A stretch of DNA of 64,000 bases from Nakamurella panacisegetis (GTDB lineage: Bacteria; Actinomycetota; Actinomycetes; Mycobacteriales; Nakamurellaceae). Under the pieces are notes generated by a model. It made no database searches. It had not been told where the DNA came from and worked only from the letters and a program-made list of their open reading frames with translations. A program made the position numbers and the translations under genes. This document shows, one piece after another, positions 53,935 to 63,480 of this stretch. Position 1 is the first letter of the stretch. Each line of letters begins with the position of its first letter. The stretch covers positions 1,488,001 to 1,552,000 of the forward strand of contig NZ_LT629710.1 of the NCBI RefSeq assembly GCF_900104535.1, read 5' to 3'.

Positions 53935-55152
53935 TTGGCGTACGACATGGCGATCACCCGCGGAGGCCTCGTGCCGTCGGCGATCCTGGCCATCATCGGA
54001 TCACGGGGCCCCACATCCCGCGCCGACCTGGCCCGGCTGTTGGACGTCAGTTCGGCCACGATGACGCAACTGACCAAGACGTTGCTCGCCCGGGGCCTGA
54101 TCGTCGAACTGGAGACGAGCCCGTCGCAGGGCGGTCGGCCGGCCCGACTGCTGGGACTGGCCCGATCGGCCGGCAGCGCGGTCGGTGTCAAGATCACGGC
54201 CGACCACGTCGCCGTGGTTCAGGTCGAACTCGACGGATCAGTCGGCACACCACAGCTTTTCGACTTCGATCCCACCCGTCCGGACTGCCTGGATCACCTG
54301 GCCCACGTCCTGGAGGGCGCCATCGCCGAGATGGACGGGCCTCTGCTGGGCGTCGGTGTCGGCGTCCCGGGGTCGGTCGACGCGCAGGATTCCGGGATCG
54401 TCCAGGCCCCGACCCTGGGTTGGCCGGACGCCCAGGTCGGGCCGATGCTCCGGGCTCGACTCGGTCTCCCGGTGCTCGTCGAGAACGACGTGAACACCCT
54501 GGCCGTGGCCGATCGCCTGTACGGGGCCGGCCAGCGACATTCGACCTACATCGTGGTCACCATCGGCCGGGGCATCGGCTGCGGAGTGGTGGTGGACGGC
54601 TCGGTCTACCGCGGCGCCTACGGCGGCGCCGGGGAGATCGGCCACATCCCGATCGTGTACGACGACGGCGATCTGTGCGGGTGCGGCTCTCGCGGCTGCC
54701 TGGAGGCCTACGTCGGCGAGGACGCCATGCTCCGGTCGGCCCGACGGGACGGGATCCTGTCGTCGTCGGGTACGACCACGGACCTGCTCACCGCCGCCGA
54801 CGCCGGACACGAAGGCGCGCAGGCGATCTACCGCCGGGCCGGTCGCACTCTCGGTGCGGCGCTGTCCGGCGTCGTACACACCGTCGACCCCGAGGTGGTT
54901 GTCCTGTCCGGCGAGGGCATCACCGCGTGGCCCCATTGGGAGCCCGGGTTTCAAGAGGTGTTCCGGCGTCACCTGCTGCCCCGCTGGCGCAGCATCCCGT
55001 TCCTGGTGCACACCTGGGATGAGTCGAAATGGATGCTCGGCGCGGCCAGTCTCGTGCTGGCCACCCCCTTCGACACCGTCGGCGTCGGCGGATCGCAGGG
55101 ACGACTGGTCCGAGATCGACTGCAGGACAACACACCGAAGGTGTCGGTATGA
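53935..55152 (+). CDS. ROK-family transcriptional regulator (NagC/XylR type)
   Basis: The 405-residue protein has an N-terminal winged HTH (GPTSRADLARLLDVSSATMT, QLTKTLLARGLIVELETSPS) and a ROK sugar-kinase-like domain with GVGVGVPGSVD, VENDVNTLAVAD and IGRGIGCGVVVDG. The zinc motif GHIPIVYDDGDLCGCGSRGC is followed by LEAY. A likely TTG start at 53935 has GGAG seven bases before it; ATG 53947 is an alternative. It is the first gene of the sugar operon (ATGA overlap with the permease) and so probably controls it, sensing a glucose-type sugar. Confidence 0.9.
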   Translation: MAYDMAITRGGLVPSAILAIIGSRGPTSRADLARLLDVSSATMTQLTKTLLARGLIVELETSPSQGGRPARLLGLARSAGSAVGVKITADHVAVVQVELDGSVGTPQLFDFDPTRPDCLDHLAHVLEGAIAEMDGPLLGVGVGVPGSVDAQDSGIVQAPTLGWPDAQVGPMLRARLGLPVLVENDVNTLAVADRLYGAGQRHSTYIVVTIGRGIGCGVVVDGSVYRGAYGGAGEIGHIPIVYDDGDLCGCGSRGCLEAYVGEDAMLRSARRDGILSSSGTTTDLLTAADAGHEGAQAIYRRAGRTLGAALSGVVHTVDPEVVVLSGEGITAWPHWEPGFQEVFRRHLLPRWRSIPFLVHTWDESKWMLGAASLVLATPFDTVGVGGSQGRLVRDRLQDNTPKVSV

Positions 55153-56105
55153 CGACCATCGAGAAGGCCCAATCCCCGGGCGGAACCACCGCCAGGCCGC
55201 CGCGGCCCACCACCGTCAACCGCCGGCCGCGCGGCCGCGGCTGGCGGAACACCGCCTGGGTGCTGTTCTTCCTGCTGCCCAGCGCCATCCCGCTGACCAT
55301 CTTCACCTTCGTCCCGATGGTGGCCTCGTTCTGGGTCAGCCTGCACAAGTGGAACCTGATCTCCCCGGCCAAATGGGTCGGGTTCGCCAACTACCGCAAG
55401 CTCATCGCCGACCCGCAGACCGTGAAGATCTTCCTGCACACCCTGGCCTACATCGCCGGCTACCTACCGCTGGTGTACATCGGTGGCCTGACCCTGGCCA
55501 TCGCCTTGAACAAGAAGATGGCCGGACGGTCGTTCTTCCGCGCGGCGATCTTTCTGCCGGTCGTGACCAGCTGGGTCGTCGTGGCCCTGGTCTGGCAGTG
55601 GCTGCTCAACCCGTCCAACGGGCTGGTCGATGAGGTGCTCGGCTTCCTGCACCTGCCGCAGCCGGGCTGGTGGACCGACCCGAGCTGGGCGATTCCGTCG
55701 GTCATCCTGGCGTCGGCCTGGAAGGACCTCGGATTCGTCATGGTGATCCTGCTGGCCGGCCTGCAATCCATCCCCACCGATCTGTACGAGGCCGCCGAGG
55801 TCGACGGCGCCACCGGCTGGCAACGGTTCCGCCGCATCACCTTTCCGCTGCTCTCACCGTCCACGTTCTTCGTCGTGGTCATTTCCCTGATCAACGGATT
55901 CCAGGTCTTCGACCAGGTCTTCGTGATGACCGGCGGCGGGCCGGAGGGCTCCAGCCAGGTCGTCGTCGGCCAGATCTACAACCTGACCTTCCGCTACGGC
56001 CGGGCCGGTGACGCTTCGGCACTGTCCTGGATGCTGTTCATCGTCATCCTGCTGATCACCGCCATCCAGCTCCGTGGTCAGAAGAGGTGGGTGACCCATG
56101 TCTGA
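55149..56105 (+). CDS. Carbohydrate ABC transporter permease (MalF type)
   Basis: The 318-residue protein has six transmembrane helices after a Pro/Arg-rich cytoplasmic N-terminus. It has the permease EAA loop as LYEAAEVDGATGWQRFRRIT, which contacts the ATPase, and FVPMVASFWVSLHKWNL early in the protein, as in MalF/UgpA-type CUT1 permeases. It overlaps the ROK gene by ATGA and the second permease by eight bases. The operon holds no ATPase gene, so a shared MsiK-type ATPase encoded elsewhere is likely. Confidence 0.93.
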   Translation: MTTIEKAQSPGGTTARPPRPTTVNRRPRGRGWRNTAWVLFFLLPSAIPLTIFTFVPMVASFWVSLHKWNLISPAKWVGFANYRKLIADPQTVKIFLHTLAYIAGYLPLVYIGGLTLAIALNKKMAGRSFFRAAIFLPVVTSWVVVALVWQWLLNPSNGLVDEVLGFLHLPQPGWWTDPSWAIPSVILASAWKDLGFVMVILLAGLQSIPTDLYEAAEVDGATGWQRFRRITFPLLSPSTFFVVVISLINGFQVFDQVFVMTGGGPEGSSQVVVGQIYNLTFRYGRAGDASALSWMLFIVILLITAIQLRGQKRWVTHV

Positions 56106-56922
56106 CCTCCGTCGCCTCCGCTCCCGCACCGGGCTGTACCTGCTGATCGGGATCAGCGCCGCGGTGATGCTGTTCCCGTTCCTGTGGACCGTCATCACCT
56201 CGATCACCACCGACGGAAATCTGAGCAACGGTCCGAGCCTGTGGGTGAAGGATCCGACGCTGGAGTCCTATCGCACCCTGTTCAAGGCGCTGCCGATGCT
56301 GCGCATCATCCTGAACTCGTTGGTCGTCGCCGTGCTGTCGACGGTGCTGCAGCTCATCACCGGTTCCATGGCGGCCTACGGGTTCGCGCGGCTGGAGTTC
56401 CGCGGCAAGGGTGCGGTGTTCGCGCTCTATCTGGCCACCCTGATGGTCCCCCTGCAGGTGCTGGTGGTTCCGTTGTTCATCGAGATGAAGACGTTCTCCC
56501 TGCAGGACACCTACTTCGCGCTGATCGCCCCGTCGATTGCCTCGGCCTTCGGCATCTTCCTGGTCAAGCAGGCGATCGACGCCGTCCCCCGTGAGCTGGA
56601 CGAGGCCGCGACCATCGACGGCAGCGGTCACCTGCGGATCTTCGCCACCATCGTGCTACCCCTGGTGAAGCCCGCTCTGGCCACCCTGGCCATCTTCGCG
56701 TTCATGGGCAGCTGGAATTCGTTCCTGTGGCCCCTGGTGGTGACGCGATCCGCGTCGCACATGACTCTTCCCCTCGGCCTTTCCACCCTTCAGGGCCAAT
56801 ACACCACGCAATGGAATGTGGTGATGGCCGGCAGCGTCGTGTCCATCATTCCGATCGCCGTCATCTACGTGATCGCCCAGCGCCACATCATCACCGGAAT
56901 GGCCCACACCGGCATCAAATAG
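56098..56922 (+). CDS. Carbohydrate ABC transporter permease (MalG type)
   Basis: The 274-residue CUT1 permease has the EAA motif PRELDEAATIDGSGHLRIFA, the usual FPFLWTVITSI start and the ending IYVIAQRHIITGMAHTGIK. It overlaps the MalF-type gene by eight bases and forms the membrane channel with it. The binding-protein gene follows after 120 bases. Confidence 0.93.
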   Translation: MSDLRRLRSRTGLYLLIGISAAVMLFPFLWTVITSITTDGNLSNGPSLWVKDPTLESYRTLFKALPMLRIILNSLVVAVLSTVLQLITGSMAAYGFARLEFRGKGAVFALYLATLMVPLQVLVVPLFIEMKTFSLQDTYFALIAPSIASAFGIFLVKQAIDAVPRELDEAATIDGSGHLRIFATIVLPLVKPALATLAIFAFMGSWNSFLWPLVVTRSASHMTLPLGLSTLQGQYTTQWNVVMAGSVVSIIPIAVIYVIAQRHIITGMAHTGIK

Positions 56923-57042
56923 TCACCCGGGCACCTTCCGCCTCGGTTGGCTGCGATAGCTCTGCCAATTCTCTCCGCTCTTCCCTCGTCCGAAGTGACA
57001 TCCCGGCCTGGCAACGATGCCGGCCCGAAGAAAGGATTTACC

Positions 57043-58413
57043 GTGAACCGTTCGTCCCGCCTTACCGCCATGGTGGGGATTCTGGCGGTGGCCTCCCTGG
57101 TCACTGCCTGCTCCTCCGCCAGCAACAGCTCGTCCTCCAGTTCCAGCGCGGCGCCCAGTGCGGCAGCCGTGGGCAGCAGTAGTGCGGCGTCGGCTCCGAG
57201 CTCGGCCTCGGCGGCCGGCTCTTCTTCCACCGCCGCAACGTCGGCGGCGGCCGCCCCGACCGGCAACACCACCATCAGCTACATGGATTTCTCGGCCAGC
57301 GGCGGCCACGAGAAGGACCTTGCGTCCATCGTCGCGGCCTTCGAGAAGGCGAACCCGACCATCACCGTCAACGTCCAGAATGTTGCCTACACCGACTACT
57401 TCACCAAGCTGCAGACGGCGGTGGCCGGCGGAACCGCGGCCGACGCCTACGAGCTGGACTACCAGAACTTCGTCAGCTACCAGAGCAACGGCGCCCTGGC
57501 CGAACTCAAGGGTGTCGACGGATCGGTCTACCGCAAGTCCCTGGTCGACGCGTTCACCGCCGACGGGAAGCAGTACGGCCTGCCCGAGTCGTTCTCCGAT
57601 GTCGTCCTGTTCTACAACAAGACGATGTTCGCCAAGGCCGGCATCGCCACGCCGACGTCCAAGTGGACCTGGGCCGACGAGAAGGCCGCGGCCACGAAGC
57701 TGACCGACAAGTCGACCAAGACCTGGGGCGACTTCCAGCCGATCACCTACAACGAGTTCTACAAGGCTCTGGCCCAGTCCGGCGGTCAGTTCTTCAACGC
57801 CGACAAGACCGCCGCCACCTTCAGTTCCGCGCAGGGCGTGACCGCAGCCAACTGGCTGGTCGGCAAGGCCGGAACCGTCATGCCGACCGTCGCCGACGGC
57901 TCGAACACCCCCGACTTCGACGTCAACCTGTTCAAGTCGGGAAAGCTGGCCATGTGGCACACCGGCATCTGGGAATTCGGTGCGCTGGACAAGGTCCCGT
58001 TCGACTGGGACGTCGTGGTCGAACCGGGTAACACCACCAAGGCCTCGGCCATGTTCACCAACGCCGCCGTCGTATCCGCGAGCAGCAAGAACCAGGCCGC
58101 CGCGCAGAAGTGGGTCCAGTTCCTCACTGCCTCCGACGCCGCTGTCACCACCCGCCTGTCCGCCTCGTGGGAGCTGCCGCCGATCGCCGACAACGCCAAG
58201 CTGTCCAGCTACCTCAAGGCCGGAAAGCCCGCGAACCGTCAGGCCGTCTTCGACGCCCTGAACCAGACGGTTCTGGCTCCGGTGATCAGCAACCAGCAGG
58301 AGATGCAGGACGACTTGAACAACGCCCTCACCGCCGCAGCCGCCGGTCGCACCCCGGTCGACAAGGCGTTGGCCGACGCGCAGTCCAAGGTCACCGCTCT
58401 ACTCGGCCAGTAA
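57043..58413 (+). CDS. Sugar ABC transporter substrate-binding lipoprotein
   Basis: The 456-residue protein has a lipoprotein signal peptide (VGILAVASLVTACSS, with Cys about 24 as the lipidated residue), a Ser/Ala-rich linker of about 45 residues and then a CUT1-type binding domain (ISYMDFSASGGHEKDLASIV, YGLPESFSDVVLFYNKTMF, LWMHTGIWEF-like segment). It would sit outside the membrane and deliver oligosaccharides to the two permeases. GTG 57043 has AAAGGA upstream. It lies after both permeases, an unusual but known order. Confidence 0.92.
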   Translation: MNRSSRLTAMVGILAVASLVTACSSASNSSSSSSSAAPSAAAVGSSSAASAPSSASAAGSSSTAATSAAAAPTGNTTISYMDFSASGGHEKDLASIVAAFEKANPTITVNVQNVAYTDYFTKLQTAVAGGTAADAYELDYQNFVSYQSNGALAELKGVDGSVYRKSLVDAFTADGKQYGLPESFSDVVLFYNKTMFAKAGIATPTSKWTWADEKAAATKLTDKSTKTWGDFQPITYNEFYKALAQSGGQFFNADKTAATFSSAQGVTAANWLVGKAGTVMPTVADGSNTPDFDVNLFKSGKLAMWHTGIWEFGALDKVPFDWDVVVEPGNTTKASAMFTNAAVVSASSKNQAAAQKWVQFLTASDAAVTTRLSASWELPPIADNAKLSSYLKAGKPANRQAVFDALNQTVLAPVISNQQEMQDDLNNALTAAAAGRTPVDKALADAQSKVTALLGQ

Positions 58414-58464
58414 CCACCCCGCCCCAACCGTGAGCACCTGCGCCCCAGCCGAGGAATGAAAGCC

Positions 58465-59640
58465 ATGTCAGTCGATATCAGCGCCGCACGACCCGACGAG
58501 TTCGCCCCTGACCCCGACGAACTGGGATCCCTGCAGCGTCTGGCCGCCCGGAGCATCGAGCTCATCGACACCCATCAGGACCGATCCGGCGCGTACCCGG
58601 CCGCGCCGACCTTCTCGGCGTATCAGGGCTATGCCTGGCTGCGTGACGGATCGTTCACGGCCGAGGCCATGTCCCGCTGGGACCGGATGGCCTCGACCAA
58701 CCGCTTTCACGACTGGGTCGCCCAGGTACTCACCGCCCGCACCGATCACGTGACCGGGTTGGTCGCCGCCGTTGCACGCGGCGACCGGCCCGGTCCCGAA
58801 CAGATGCTGCCCACCCGATTCACCCTGGCCGGCCACGACGGCACCGACGACTGGTGGGACTTCCAGACGGACGGCTACGGCATGTGGCTGTGGGCGGTCA
58901 CCACGCACGCCGGACGACACCACCTCGCCTTCGACCGGTGGCTCCCGGCAATCGAGGTCGCCGTGGACTACCTGATCGCCTTCGGTGACTACCCCTGCTA
59001 TGACTGGTGGGAGGAACACGTCGAGCACCAACACATCTCGACCCTGGCCGCGGTCCGCGCCGGTCTGGTGGCCGCGGCCGAGGTGGGCATCCTCGACCAG
59101 GTGCGCCGCGCCGCGGCCCGGGTCAAGGCAGCCGAGCTGAAGGAGCTGATCCTGGCCCGCGGCCTGACCCGGCACCGCCCCCGGCCGGCCCTCGCGAAAT
59201 GGATCGGCGCCGAGACGGTCGACGGTTCGCTCCCGGCCTGCATCGTCCCGTTCGGGCTGCTGGCGCTCGACGATCCGATCGCCACCGCCACCCTGGATGC
59301 CGTCGCCGCGGATCTCGACACCCGCGGTGGCGTCCACCGTTTCACCGCTGACGTGTTCTACGGCGGCGGCCAGTGGTTGATCCTGAGCTGCCTGCTCGGC
59401 TGGAACCGGGTCGCCGCCGGCGACACCGACGCCGGCTGGCACTACCTGCGCTGGACGGCCGCCCACGCCGACGACGACGAGTTCCCCGAGCAGGTTCCCG
59501 ACCATCTCCTGCACCCGGACAGCCGACCCGAATGGGTCCAGCGGTGGGGGCCGGTCGCTCGTCCACTGCTCTGGTCGCACGCCATGTACCTGATCCTCGC
59601 CGACGAGCTCGGCCTGAAAACCCTTGGACAGCAACGATGA
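58465..59640 (+). CDS. GH15-family-like glycoside hydrolase (glucoamylase type)
   Basis: The protein of about 391 residues is an (alpha/alpha)6-barrel enzyme: GYAWLRDGSFTAEAM near the start, DWWDFQTDGYGMWLWAV, YDWWEEHVEHQHISTLAAVR with the likely catalytic Glu, and a second acidic site region near WIGAETVDGSLPACIVP. It has no signal peptide, so it cleaves imported oligosaccharides in the cytoplasm. ATG 58465 with GAGGA nine bases before it is preferred to 58456. It overlaps the GH31 gene by ATGA. Confidence 0.85.
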   Translation: MSVDISAARPDEFAPDPDELGSLQRLAARSIELIDTHQDRSGAYPAAPTFSAYQGYAWLRDGSFTAEAMSRWDRMASTNRFHDWVAQVLTARTDHVTGLVAAVARGDRPGPEQMLPTRFTLAGHDGTDDWWDFQTDGYGMWLWAVTTHAGRHHLAFDRWLPAIEVAVDYLIAFGDYPCYDWWEEHVEHQHISTLAAVRAGLVAAAEVGILDQVRRAAARVKAAELKELILARGLTRHRPRPALAKWIGAETVDGSLPACIVPFGLLALDDPIATATLDAVAADLDTRGGVHRFTADVFYGGGQWLILSCLLGWNRVAAGDTDAGWHYLRWTAAHADDDEFPEQVPDHLLHPDSRPEWVQRWGPVARPLLWSHAMYLILADELGLKTLGQQR

Positions 59641-61889
59641 TCCGCCACCGGCCCTTTGGGTCCGAGCACCCGTACGCCACCACCGACGACCAGCGGGTCC
59701 CCGCGCTTCCCCTGTCCGAGGAATCGGTGACCCTGCGCGTCGCGGCCGCCGACTCGGTCGAGTCGATCCGATGCGAGTGGACGGCGGACGACGGTCACAG
59801 CGTGGAGACCGTCACCCTTGACCTGGCCCCGGTCGACACCGCGGAGATCAATCTGGCCGAGGCCGGAGGCGAAGGTCACCTCGCCGTCGCCCAGGCCAAG
59901 GCAGCTCGCGGCAGCAGCCGCAGCTGGCGGGTCGAGACGCCGGAACTGCGTCCGCACACCCGCTACCGTTACCGTTTCACCGCCCGGAACACCGCTGGGG
60001 GGCAACGCCGGAGCCGCATCTACACCGTGACGCCCAGCGACTGGTCCACCGACCCGGCCGGCAGCACGTTGACCGTCGACACCGACCGGCTCGTCCCGGG
60101 CAGTATCCGGTGGCGGCGTGACGCGGACGGCGTCAATCGCGTGCGTTTCGATCTGCGCCTGGAACCCGATGAACACGTCGTCGGGTTCGGCGAGCGCTTC
60201 GATCACCTCGACCAGCGCGGACGCGTCCTCGACGCGGTGGTGTTCGAGCAGTACAAGTCCCAGGGCGAACACGGCCGTACCTACCTGCCCATGCCGTTCG
60301 CCCATGTCACCTCGCCGCGCGGCGGTTGGGGCTTCCACATCCGCACCAGCCGCCGCAGCTACTACGACATCACCGGCGACCGCATCAGCATCGATGTCGA
60401 CCTCGGCGGCGGAGCCACCGACGAGTTGGAGGTCGGCGTCTACCGCGGAACACCGACCGAGGTCCTCGACCAGTTCCTCACGGAGGTGGGCCGGGCCGAA
60501 GAACTCCCCGACTGGGTGTTCCACCTCTGGGCCTCCGGCAACGAGTGGAACACCCAGCAGCTGGTGATGGAGCGGATGGACCGCCACCGCACGCTGGACA
60601 TCCCCGTCGGGGCCGTCGTCATCGAGGCCTGGAGCGACGAAGAGGGCATCACCATCTTCCGCGACGCCACCTACCGCATCAACGCCGACGGAACCGCCCA
60701 CGCCGGCGGCGATTTCACCTACCCCGCGAACGGGGCCTGGCCCGACCCCAAGGCCATGATCGCCGAGTTGCACGCCCGCGGGATCAAGGTCGTCCTGTGG
60801 CAGATCCCGCTGCAGAAGATGCGACCCCACCCCAAGGGCCAGGCCCGGGCCGACGCGGAGGCGATGATCCGCGAGCACCACGCCGTGCTGGAAGCCGACG
60901 GTCGTCCCTACCGCAACCGAGGCTGGTGGTTCCCCCAGGCCCTGATGCCCGACCTGTCCGTCCAGCGGACCCGCGACTGGTGGACCGACAAGCGCCGCTA
61001 CCTCGTCTCCGACCTGGATGTGGACGGTTTCAAGACCGACGGCGGCGAACACGCGTGGGGCCACGACCTCCGCTACGCCGATGGCCGACGCGGCGACGAG
61101 GGCAACAACCTGTTCCCGGTTCACTACGCCCGCGCCTTCGGCGATCTCCTTCGCTCGCAGGGCAAGGCGCCGGTCACCTTCTCCCGGGCCGGATTCACCG
61201 GGACCCAGGCGCACGGCATCGTCTGGGCCGGGGACGAGAACTCCACCTGGCCGGCGTTCCGGTCCTCCATCACCGCCGGGCTCACCGCCTCCGCCTGCGG
61301 AATCGTCTACTGGTCCTGGGATCTCGCCGGGTTCTCCGGACCCATCCCCGATCCCGAGCTCTACCTCAGGGCCACCGCGGCGGCCGTGTTCATGCCCGTC
61401 ATGCAGTACCACTCCGAGTTCAACCATCACCGGCCACCCCTGCGCGACCGCACCCCCTGGAACGTCCAGGAGCTCACCGGCGCGACGGACGTGGTCGATG
61501 TCTTCCGCCACTGGACGAAGCTCCGCGAATCTCTGGTGCCCTACCTCGCCGGCCAGGCCCGCAACTCGATCGACACCGGCGCACCGCTGATGCGGGCCCT
61601 GTTCTTCGACCACCCGGACGACCCCGAGACCTGGAACCACCCCCGCCAGTACCTGCTCGGCGACGACCTGCTGGTCAACCCGGTCACCGACCCCGAGGCG
61701 ACGACCTGGAGCACCTATCTGCCCGCCGGCCGGTGGGTCGACGCCTGGACCGGAACCACATCGGTCGGCCCGCAGTCCGTCACCCGGGAGGTGCCCATCA
61801 CCGAGCTGCCGGTCTATGTGCGCGCATCCGCCTGGGCCGAACTGGCGGAGATCTTCGAACCAAGGGCCTATGATGGGCAACGGCGGTAG
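59637..61889 (+). CDS. GH31-family alpha-glucosidase-type glycoside hydrolase
   Basis: The 750-residue enzyme has an N-terminal beta domain, then the GH31 barrel: VVIEAWSDEEGITIF, the nucleophile Asp in DGFKTDGGEHAW, the region of the acid/base Asp in WAGDENSTWPAF, and MPVMQYHSEFNHH. It has no signal peptide, so it works in the cytoplasm. With the GH15 enzyme and transporter it would release glucose or a similar sugar from imported alpha-linked oligosaccharides. Which linkage cannot be read from sequence. Its length is normal for the family. Confidence 0.9.
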   Translation: MIRHRPFGSEHPYATTDDQRVPALPLSEESVTLRVAAADSVESIRCEWTADDGHSVETVTLDLAPVDTAEINLAEAGGEGHLAVAQAKAARGSSRSWRVETPELRPHTRYRYRFTARNTAGGQRRSRIYTVTPSDWSTDPAGSTLTVDTDRLVPGSIRWRRDADGVNRVRFDLRLEPDEHVVGFGERFDHLDQRGRVLDAVVFEQYKSQGEHGRTYLPMPFAHVTSPRGGWGFHIRTSRRSYYDITGDRISIDVDLGGGATDELEVGVYRGTPTEVLDQFLTEVGRAEELPDWVFHLWASGNEWNTQQLVMERMDRHRTLDIPVGAVVIEAWSDEEGITIFRDATYRINADGTAHAGGDFTYPANGAWPDPKAMIAELHARGIKVVLWQIPLQKMRPHPKGQARADAEAMIREHHAVLEADGRPYRNRGWWFPQALMPDLSVQRTRDWWTDKRRYLVSDLDVDGFKTDGGEHAWGHDLRYADGRRGDEGNNLFPVHYARAFGDLLRSQGKAPVTFSRAGFTGTQAHGIVWAGDENSTWPAFRSSITAGLTASACGIVYWSWDLAGFSGPIPDPELYLRATAAAVFMPVMQYHSEFNHHRPPLRDRTPWNVQELTGATDVVDVFRHWTKLRESLVPYLAGQARNSIDTGAPLMRALFFDHPDDPETWNHPRQYLLGDDLLVNPVTDPEATTWSTYLPAGRWVDAWTGTTSVGPQSVTREVPITELPVYVRASAWAELAEIFEPRAYDGQRR

Positions 61890-61947
61890 CAGCGATGCTC
61901 GGCGGATGACTCCGCACACGCCCAGTTCTGGTTGAGACAGACGGATC

Positions 61948-61989
61948 CGGCCCCCGGCTCGCGAGCAATCGCAGGTAGGGGGCCGTTTT
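61948..61989 (+). terminator. Hairpin terminator after the GH31 gene
   Basis: CGGCCCCC (61948-61955) pairs with GGGGGCCG (61978-61985), followed by TTTT (61986-61989). An inner palindrome GCTCGCGAGC lies in the loop. Confidence 0.75.
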
Positions 61990-62229
61990 CGTGGCCGGCC
62001 CGCGGCGAGGCCGACGACGTGGGATCGTCACCGCAACCGCCCCGGACCACAACCTCGGGGAGCAACGAACGTCTTGTGGATGCGCGACGGCTCGCGGATC
62101 AACAGACACGTCCCGTTCCCACCATTACGATCACTGGCACAGGCAATCCCTTTACGTCGGCATCGCCGGTCAGGGTTCAGGGTGGTCAGGGCCATGGCTA
62201 CACGCGGAGAATGAACAGGAGGTGCATCG
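61990..62229. other. Leader region before fhaA
   Basis: No gene is apparent. The region must hold the promoter of the fhaA-fhaB-pstP operon, but no strong -35/-10 pair stands out; AGGAGG at 62216-62221 is the fhaA ribosome site. Confidence 0.4.
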
Positions 62230-63468
62230 ATGGGCGTCATCCAGAGTTTCGAACGGAAGCTGCAGGGCGCGGTCGCCGGCACCTTCGCCCGCCTGTTCGG
62301 CGGGTCGGTGCACCCGACCGAGGTGGCCGACGCGCTGCAGACCGAGGCAGCCAACCATCTCCAGCACCAGGCCGGCCGCACGATCGCCCCCAATCGGTAC
62401 ACGGTCCGCCTCGGACCGTCCGATCACGACGGCGTCGGGCACGACGAACAACGGGTCGCCTCAGCGTTGTCCACCATGATCAGGGAGTATCTGGACGAGC
62501 AGGGTTGGCAGACCTTCGGTGACGTAGCGGTCACACTGGAGGAATCCGATGTACTGCACACCGGACAGTTCCGCATCAGCTCGCTCGTCGACCCGGACGT
62601 CGGCCGGCGCAGCGCCCATCGAAGCGCAGGAGTGCGATCCATGACGCAGCAGCCCGAGGACGCCGGCCGGCCGCCGGCCAACCAGCCACCGAGCGGATCC
62701 CAGGCGGCGTACCCGCAGGACCCGAACCGACCCGCTGACCAGCCCGGATGGGGCCAGCCGGCCTACGGACAGCCGCCCGTCGCCCAGCCCTACCCGCCGT
62801 CGGGACAGCAGCCCGCCTACGACCCGGCCTACGGTCAGCCCCAGTACGGACAACCGGGCGGATACCCGGCCCAGCCGTACCCTCCGGCCGGCCAGCAGCC
62901 CGGATACGACCCGGCCCAGGGTCAGCCCGGCTACGGCGCGCCGCAGCCCGGTTACGGACCGCCGCAGCCCGGTTACGGACCGCCCGACCCCGGATACGCC
63001 CAGCCCGGTTACGGCGCCCCGGCCTCCAACCCCTACGGCCAGCCGGCGCAACCCGGATACGACCCGGCCTACGGCCAGCCGCAGTACGGCCAGCCCCAGT
63101 ACCGGCAGCCGCCGTACGGCCAGCCCGGATACGACCAGCAGTACGGCCAGCCGCAGTACGCGCCGCCGGCTCCGGTCGACGTCCAGGCCATGCTCAGCGT
63201 CGACGACGGCTCGCACCGCACCTACCAGCTGCAGCGCGGCTCGAACATCGTGGGCCGGGGCCAGGATGCGTCCTTCCGGCTGCCGGACACGTCTGTCTCC
63301 CGCCGGCACGTCGACATCTATTTCGACGGGCAGGTCGCCGTCATGCACGATCTGGGCTCGACCAACGGCACCTCGGTCAACGGCTCCACCGTGCAGACCT
63401 GGCAGCTCGCCGACGGTGACGTCATCCGGGTCGGCCACTCCACCGTCGTCTTCAACATCCACCGGTAG
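62230..63468 (+). CDS. fhaA: FhaA, FHA-domain protein with DUF3662 N-terminus
   Basis: The 412-residue protein has the DUF3662 domain at about 1-130 ([40 protein letters not shown]). A linker of about 180 residues built from repeated PYG/QPGYG units follows, then a C-terminal FHA domain with [28 protein letters not shown] and [12 protein letters not shown]. The FHA domain binds phosphothreonine; in mycobacteria FhaA links PknB signalling to MviN and peptidoglycan synthesis. It begins the operon and is followed by fhaB after 12 bases. AGGAGG lies eight bases before the ATG. Confidence 0.95.
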   Translation: MGVIQSFERKLQGAVAGTFARLFGGSVHPTEVADALQTEAANHLQHQAGRTIAPNRYTVRLGPSDHDGVGHDEQRVASALSTMIREYLDEQGWQTFGDVAVTLEESDVLHTGQFRISSLVDPDVGRRSAHRSAGVRSMTQQPEDAGRPPANQPPSGSQAAYPQDPNRPADQPGWGQPAYGQPPVAQPYPPSGQQPAYDPAYGQPQYGQPGGYPAQPYPPAGQQPGYDPAQGQPGYGAPQPGYGPPQPGYGPPDPGYAQPGYGAPASNPYGQPAQPGYDPAYGQPQYGQPQYRQPPYGQPGYDQQYGQPQYAPPAPVDVQAMLSVDDGSHRTYQLQRGSNIVGRGQDASFRLPDTSVSRRHVDIYFDGQVAVMHDLGSTNGTSVNGSTVQTWQLADGDVIRVGHSTVVFNIHR

Positions 63469-63480
63469 ACAAACACAGTC

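Noticed and set aside
59442-61919. 825-codon frame antisense to the GH31 gene
   Set aside because: The plus-strand frame has clear GH31 motifs; the antisense translation is low complexity.
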